64,000 nt of DNA from Acidimicrobiia bacterium (GTDB taxonomy: Bacteria > Actinomycetota > Acidimicrobiia > Spongiisociales > ZC4RG35): the NCBI GenBank assembly GCA_028284765.1, contig JANQRA010000014.1, positions 1 through 64,000 on the forward strand, given 5' to 3'. This document shows positions 59,732 to 64,000 of the stretch, piece after piece. The position numbers were made by a program, and so were the translations under genes. Every line of letters begins with the position of its first letter. Positions within the stretch are counted from its first letter, which is position 1. Under the pieces are notes generated by a model. That model ran no database searches, was not told the origin of the DNA, and worked only from the letters and a program-made list of their open reading frames with translations.

Positions 59732-60444
59732 TCCATGACCGCCAAGGACGTGAGTTTCCGATCGAGGTGGTACTCGACAAACCGACGGGCAATACCCATT
59801 GCCTCCGTCGACAGAGAAGTGTCTGTTTCGGGCAGCCTGGTCAGCTCACTCCCGGCGAGCGCAGCCATGTATTCGGTGATCCCATCACGCAGCCTCACGG
59901 CACCTTCAACACGACATCGGTCACAGACGGATCCCCCGCCTCCAAACGAGAACCGATGCAGATCTTCGACACGCCCGCAGCTCGCACACTCCATCAACGA
60001 AGGAGCGACACCGACCACGTCAGCGAGCTTCAAAAGGAAGGCTGTGATGAGGTCGGCTCCACGTTGGCCGGACTCGAGGGCTTTCAGGCCACGCTGCAAG
60101 AGTAGGAACAACCGGACTTCGCCCTCGTCTTCCTGAGCTACTGCGTCGGCGGCCTCGACCATGGTCCCGGCAGCTACTACCGCGTCGAGGTCTTCCCTGA
60201 GCCTGGGGAAAGGTTCGAGCACCGCGACCTGGGTGATGGTGTCCAGGTTCCGACCTTCATACAGAATGAGATCGACGTGCGTAAACGGCTCGAGGCGGCC
60301 GCCAAAGCGACTCTTCGTCTTACGGACACCTTTGGCAACCGTCCTGATCTTGCCGTTGTTCGGACTGAGCAAGACCACCACTCGATCCGCCTCACCGAAG
60401 GGGTAAGAGCGAAGCACGATTCCCTGGTCGTGTCGGATGGCCAT
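59728..60444 (-). CDS. recO: DNA repair protein RecO
   Basis: 238 residues from ATG 60444. The OB-fold N-terminus is DQGIVLRSYPFGEADRVVVL, with GRLEPFTHVDLILYEGRNLD, then the helical body, and a zinc ribbon (CASCGR and CDRCRVEG). RecO loads RecA with RecR in recombinational repair. It is followed by uppS and divergent from the pterin dehydratase, with 28 bases between. Era is usually nearby but lies 3 kb away here. Confidence 0.92.
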   Translation of the reverse strand: MAIRHDQGIVLRSYPFGEADRVVVLLSPNNGKIRTVAKGVRKTKSRFGGRLEPFTHVDLILYEGRNLDTITQVAVLEPFPRLREDLDAVVAAGTMVEAADAVAQEDEGEVRLFLLLQRGLKALESGQRGADLITAFLLKLADVVGVAPSLMECASCGRVEDLHRFSFGGGGSVCDRCRVEGAVRLRDGITEYMAALAGSELTRLPETDTSLSTEAMGIARRFVEYHLDRKLTSLAVME

Positions 60445-60472
60445 TCGTCTCAGGGTATATGGTTGTTCTCCT

Positions 60473-60754
60473 ATGACATTGCTTCCTAGCGACGACATTC
60501 AGAGCTTCGTCGATGCTCATCCCGACTGGAACTGGGCGGACAAGGTGATAGCCAAGACCTACGAGTTCGCAGACTTCGCCGAAGCTATGGGCTATGTCAA
60601 CAAAGTCGCTGATGCCGCAGAGGCAGCCGACCACCACCCGGACATCGACATCAGGTGGAACAAGGTGTCGCTCTCGCTTTCGACCCACTCAGAAGGCGGT
60701 CTGACTGCCAAAGACCTGAGCCTCGCTGCCGAGTGCGACGCCCTGGCTAGCTGA
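60473..60754 (+). CDS. 4a-hydroxytetrahydrobiopterin dehydratase-like
   Basis: 93 residues from ATG 60473. The PCD fold shows the active-site histidine pair in AADHHPDIDIRWNKVSLSLS and TYEFADFAEAMGYVNKVADA. It recycles pterin cofactor after aromatic hydroxylation, and some relatives serve other pterin or transcription roles. No phenylalanine hydroxylase is in the window. It overlaps the end of the convergent enoyl-CoA hydratase by eight bases. Confidence 0.85.
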   Translation: MTLLPSDDIQSFVDAHPDWNWADKVIAKTYEFADFAEAMGYVNKVADAAEAADHHPDIDIRWNKVSLSLSTHSEGGLTAKDLSLAAECDALAS

Positions 60755-61529
60755 AGTCCGGCTTCCTCTTCTCTCGGGAGGCGGCAACGCCCTCAGACGC
60801 GTCTGCGCCCCCAAAGCCGAGGAACTCATAGGCGACTGACGCATCAAACGCCGGGTATGCGACTCGGAGCCAGTGGTTCAGACTGTGTTTGGTCCACTGA
60901 AGGGCCTCTTGAGACCCGCGTGCCAGTTGGGAAGCGAGGGCGCGTGTGTAGGTGTCGAGTTCCTCAGCTTCGACCACCTTCGCCACCAGCCCGATCCGCT
61001 CGGCCTCCTCACCTGTCAACGGCTCGTTGCTCATGAGGTAGTACTTGGCTTTCGCCATCCCGATCAACAGAGGCCAGATGACTACAGCATGATCTCCCGC
61101 GGCAACACCAATTGAAGTGTGACCGTCGATGATCTTCGCCGACCTGGAGGCAACTGGAATATCCGCCATGAGGGCGGAGGCAAGACCTGCACCGACTGCG
61201 GGTCCGTTGATCGCAGACACAATCGGCTTCGAGCACTCGATGATGTTGCGCACGAGCTCTCTCGCTTCCTTGAGAACCCGGCGGTGCGTTGCCGAGTCGT
61301 TCATGATCGCCTCGATCATCTCGTAGTCGCCGCCAGCACTGAAGGCACGACCTTCCCCTCTGAGGAGCACAACGCGTACATCGTCACTGCGATCGACCTC
61401 GGGCCAAAGGTCCACAAGTTCACGATGACCGGTCTCGGAGACAGCGTTGAGACGGTCGGGATCGTTGAAGGTCACCACAAGCACCCCGTCGGGCTCAAGC
61501 GTCAGGTCCAGGAATTCGTATTGCCTCAT
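60747..61529 (-). CDS. Enoyl-CoA hydratase/isomerase family protein
   Basis: 260 residues from ATG 61529; a GTG two codons earlier is possible, and the longer frame is a read of the opposite strand. Crotonase marks are GEGRAFSAGGDYEM (oxyanion hole) and AINGPAVGAGLASALMADIP. It hydrates or isomerises an enoyl-CoA. The gene is divergent from an SDR gene by 40 bases, and the pair could form a beta-oxidation-type step. The substrate is unknown. Confidence 0.85.
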   Translation of the reverse strand: MRQYEFLDLTLEPDGVLVVTFNDPDRLNAVSETGHRELVDLWPEVDRSDDVRVVLLRGEGRAFSAGGDYEMIEAIMNDSATHRRVLKEARELVRNIIECSKPIVSAINGPAVGAGLASALMADIPVASRSAKIIDGHTSIGVAAGDHAVVIWPLLIGMAKAKYYLMSNEPLTGEEAERIGLVAKVVEAEELDTYTRALASQLARGSQEALQWTKHSLNHWLRVAYPAFDASVAYEFLGFGGADASEGVAASREKRKPDFS

Positions 61530-61569
61530 GTCCACAACACCGACGCTAACTCGGCGCGATACTCGGCGT

Positions 61570-62253
61570 ATGCGATTCGAGGGCAAGACAGCCGTAGTCA
61601 CAGGAGGTTCAGCTGGGATCGGTGAGGCCACATCGAGGCTTCTACGAGCTGAGGGTGCGGATGTCGTCGTGGTGGACATCGCCGACGGGGCAGACCTGAA
61701 GCTGGACATCTCCGACCTGGATGGGGTGGCCAATGCGCTGAGCGAGATCAGCGCAGATGTGCTCGTGAATTGTGCCGGCTGGGATCAGGCCCAGCGTTTC
61801 GTGGACACCACGGCCGACTTCTGGAGTCGGGTGGTGGCGATCAACCTTCTGGGGCCGATTGCCGTCACACATGCAGTTCTGGCCCGCATGCCTGACGGAG
61901 GTTCGATCGTCAATGTGGCATCGGATGCCGGTCGAGTCGGCTCTTCAGGTGAGGTCGTCTACTCGGCGGCAAAAGGCGGGATCATTGCCTTCGGCAAGGC
62001 CTTGGCCCGAGAATTGGCGAAGCGACGAATTCGGGTCAACGCTGTAGCTCCGGGCCCCACTGACACGAGCTTTCTGGCTTCTTTCGACGAGACCGGCAAG
62101 TTGGCTGATGCGATGATCCGCCAGACGCCACTCAGGAAGCTGGCAACGCCTGATGACGTCGCAAAGGCGATCGTTTTCCTGGCGTCAGACGACGCCGCTC
62201 ACATCACCGGACAGGTGTTATCCGTTTCCGGAGGCCTCACGATGGTCGACTGA
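61570..62253 (+). CDS. Short-chain dehydrogenase/reductase
   Basis: 227 residues from ATG 61570. The NAD(P) motif TGGSAGIGEATSR, NCAGWDQ, the catalytic YSAAKGG and the APGPTDTSF tail place it in the classical SDR family. An acidic residue (VVVDIADG) after the second strand suggests NAD use. Next to an enoyl-CoA hydratase, it could be a 3-hydroxyacyl-CoA or 2-hydroxycyclohexanecarboxyl-CoA dehydrogenase, which is only a guess. Confidence 0.88.
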   Translation: MRFEGKTAVVTGGSAGIGEATSRLLRAEGADVVVVDIADGADLKLDISDLDGVANALSEISADVLVNCAGWDQAQRFVDTTADFWSRVVAINLLGPIAVTHAVLARMPDGGSIVNVASDAGRVGSSGEVVYSAAKGGIIAFGKALARELAKRRIRVNAVAPGPTDTSFLASFDETGKLADAMIRQTPLRKLATPDDVAKAIVFLASDDAAHITGQVLSVSGGLTMVD

Positions 62254-62254
62254 A

Positions 62255-62289
62255 GTGCAATGACCGGGGCTGAACAACGGTCAATGCAC
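62255..62289. terminator. Palindrome between SDR gene and SolA-like gene
   Basis: GTGCAATGACCG and CGGTCAATGCAC form a 12-bp inverted repeat with one mismatch around GGGCTGAACAA. Convergent genes lie on either side, with no T tract. It matches the palindrome at 19961-19995 in arms and loop. Confidence 0.6.
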
Positions 62290-62294
62290 GCCGG

Positions 62295-63419
62295 TCACAG
62301 TCGGAAGAAGCTCAGTAACGAGATGTCATGAGACGTCTCGCCATCGACAGCCAAGTCGGCCAGAACTTCACCGATGACGGCAGCAAACTTGTAGCCGTGC
62401 CCACTGAAGCCGGCACCCACCACTACCTGAGGAAGCTCGGGATGAACGTCGACAACGAAGTGCTCATCGGGTGTGTTGGTGAACAGACACGTCTTGAGGC
62501 TGAGGGTCGGGCCAGCCGCTCCTGGGAAGTACTTCTCAGTCGCCTGACGGAGTGGCAGCTCGTCCCTGGGGTGAGATTCCCGGTCCATCGAATCGGGATC
62601 TACGTCCTCCTCCAGGTGGTGGTACAGCCCGATTTTGAAACCCGGGATGGTCTCAACCGGGAACCCGTAGAAGTGCCCTTCGTCGACTTCGAGATTGAAG
62701 ATCGGGAACGTGTCCCGTTGATAAAGGTTCGGCTCGGTGGGCTGGAACCATGCGAGAACCTGGCGTTCAGGAACTGCCTTCACGTGGAGCAGATCGACGA
62801 GTCCCATCGACCAAGCTCCGGCCGTCACGACCAAACGGTCGGCCGAATAGGAGGACCGATCGGTGCTCACGGCCACGCCTTCGCCTTTCATCTCCCAGCC
62901 AATGACCTTCTCCCGCCCGTGAATCTCGGCCCCGGCCGCTAACGCAGCCTCGACATGAGCGACAATCCCGCGCTCCGACATCACGTAGCCGCCGTCGGGC
63001 TGGAAAACCGCCATGAGCTCCGCAGGCAACCGATAACCCGGGAACCTCCCGTTCACCTCGTTACCTGTCAGGACCTCGTGCTTGAGATCATGTGCCTCAC
63101 ATGAGGCCAGCGATCCAGTGAAGACCTGATGGTCCGCTGGAGCGGCGTCGATTCCCCCGGTGATGACAAGCAGCTCCTCGCCGGCCGCCGACTCGAGCTC
63201 CCGCCACAGCTCATACGAGCGGCGTAGAAGCGGAACATAGGAGGGATCTTCGAAGTAGGCCATACGAATGATCCGGTTGACCCCATGTGATGAGCCCATC
63301 GTGTGTGGGATGTCAAAACGCTCCAAGCCGAGGACACTCTTGCCACGCTTCGCCAGTTGATGAACGGTGGCGCTCCCCATTCCGCCTACGCCGATGACGA
63401 TGACGTCGTAGTGATTCAC
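62295..63419 (-). CDS. Monomeric sarcosine oxidase/N-methyltryptophan oxidase-like
   Basis: 374 residues. The FAD motif VIGVGGMGSATVHQLAKRGK is followed by GSSHGVNRIIRMAYFEDPSY, a near-exact MSOX/SolA signature, and the covalent-flavin Cys lies in CLFTNTPDEHFVVD, before VVVGAGFSGHGYKFA. It demethylates N-methylated amino acids, giving formaldehyde and peroxide. The start overlaps the era stop (ATGA), a peculiar linkage. Confidence 0.9.
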   Translation of the reverse strand: MNHYDVIVIGVGGMGSATVHQLAKRGKSVLGLERFDIPHTMGSSHGVNRIIRMAYFEDPSYVPLLRRSYELWRELESAAGEELLVITGGIDAAPADHQVFTGSLASCEAHDLKHEVLTGNEVNGRFPGYRLPAELMAVFQPDGGYVMSERGIVAHVEAALAAGAEIHGREKVIGWEMKGEGVAVSTDRSSYSADRLVVTAGAWSMGLVDLLHVKAVPERQVLAWFQPTEPNLYQRDTFPIFNLEVDEGHFYGFPVETIPGFKIGLYHHLEEDVDPDSMDRESHPRDELPLRQATEKYFPGAAGPTLSLKTCLFTNTPDEHFVVDVHPELPQVVVGAGFSGHGYKFAAVIGEVLADLAVDGETSHDISLLSFFRL

Positions 63420-64000
63420 TCCACCTCGAACCCGAGTCGATCGAGCAACATCGGGCGACGCTGCCAGTCCTTTTCCACGATCACTTGGAGATCGAGGAAT
63501 ACCTTGGAACCAAGGATCCGCTCCAGCTCCTCGCGGGCTTCGGTTCCAGCGGCTTGGAGCATCGAACCTCCCTTGCCGATCACGATGCCCTTCTGACTCT
63601 TGCGTTCGACAATGATGTCGGCTGCGATATCGATCCGGCCTTCCTTGCTCTCGACGTCCTCAACTTGCACCACGAGCGAATGGGGCAACTCCTGGCGCAA
63701 ACGATCGAGGAACTTCTCTCTGATCACCTCGCCGATGACAACTGCTTCAGGCTGGTCAGTAAGCATCCCTTCCGGGTAGTACTGGGGCCCTTCAGGTAGC
63801 GAAGCTGCGAGTTCTTCGAGCATCTCCGACACGCCCGACCCGTCAATCGCCGATATCGGGAAAACTTGCGGGAACGGCCACTCGGCTGCTTTGACCAACT
63901 GGGCAACCGTTTCCGGTCGGTTTGCCTTGTCGACCTTGTTCACCAGGACGAAGGTGTCAGCGCCTGCCTCGATCAGACGCTGTGCGATCAGCTTGTCACC
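63416..64000 (-). CDS. era: GTPase Era, C-terminal part (5' end outside window)
   Basis: The frame is open to the window edge and 194 residues are visible. The G4 motif FVLVNKVDKANRP is present, with ISAIDGSGVSEMLEELAASL (G5), then the KH domain: VIGEVIREKFLDRLRQELPH, ERKSQKGIVIGKGGSMLQAA and the GFEVE end. Era matures the 30S subunit by binding 16S rRNA. It overlaps the SolA-like gene, and the upstream part (G1-G3) lies beyond base 64000. Confidence 0.9.
   Translation of the reverse strand, partial: GDKLIAQRLIEAGADTFVLVNKVDKANRPETVAQLVKAAEWPFPQVFPISAIDGSGVSEMLEELAASLPEGPQYYPEGMLTDQPEAVVIGEVIREKFLDRLRQELPHSLVVQVEDVESKEGRIDIAADIIVERKSQKGIVIGKGGSMLQAAGTEAREELERILGSKVFLDLQVIVEKDWQRRPMLLDRLGFEVE

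Noticed and set aside
1-64000. CRISPR arrays, insertion sequences, prophage genes, rRNA or riboswitches
   Set aside because: No regularly spaced repeats, transposase, integrase, phage structural gene, rRNA stretch or known riboswitch core was seen.

Overview
The window looks like a chromosome segment from a high-GC Actinomycetota, most likely an uncultured Acidimicrobiia-type lineage (inference). Supporting signs are a WhiB-family regulator, two sigma-70 proteins of the RpoD/SigB type, an alpha2-type glycyl-tRNA synthetase, an FxsA protein, an RDD protein with 11-residue repeats, many GTG starts, 4-base ATGA overlaps and little non-coding DNA. There is no CRISPR array, transposase or integrase. 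Three complete tRNA genes are present, all on the minus strand.

Region by region. 1-7385: the end of a giant surface protein with cadherin/VCBS-like repeats, a membrane spermidine-synthase-like protein, several unknown membrane proteins and lipoproteins, an APH-like kinase and MTA/SAH nucleosidase. 7386-9277: a scar-like stretch in which a 42-bp copy of the tRNA-Val 3' end lies about 1.5 kb from the intact tRNA, with one Kelch-like lipoprotein between. 9293-13564: a flavin monooxygenase, a sigma factor, a WhiB7-like regulator behind an apparent transcription attenuator, and a DUF547 protein. 13630-19947: an envelope-stress block (LiaF-like and PspC proteins, a NarL-type two-component pair, TauE/SafE, FxsA) with an amidohydrolase. 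20146-31113: tRNA-Ile2 with a duplicated 3' end, a CoxSLM-type molybdenum hydroxylase operon, two DAO-family flavoproteins, a tandem UspA protein, Aat, a quinone oxidoreductase and an FdhF/YdeP molybdoenzyme. 33786-43228: a complete set of branched-chain amino acid genes (ilvD divergent from ilvC-ilvB-ilvN-leuA-leuB-leuC-leuD). 43222-53741: lipid enzymes, a TetR regulator with an adjacent operator, two unusual membrane redox fusions, an APC permease-UspA fusion, and an ECF sigma factor with its membrane partner. 53812-64000: tRNA-Asn and a housekeeping block transcribed leftward (era, recO, uppS, glyS, yceI-like, dnaG, rpoD), with a small catabolic insert between era and recO.

How the parts work together. 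IlvBN, IlvC and IlvD make the Val/Ile precursors and LeuABCD makes the Leu precursor. The ilvBN transcript starts with a 14-residue leader peptide rich in Leu/Val/Ile codons followed by a strong terminator, and a second 14-residue Ile/Leu-rich peptide sits between ilvN and leuA, so supply seems to be sensed twice by translation. The WhiB7-like gene has its own 37-codon leader ORF, a terminator and a mutually exclusive antiterminator, matching the known logic of antibiotic-inducible whiB7. The regulatory highlights of the window are therefore three translation-sensing leaders, plus a family of palindromes found only between convergent genes.
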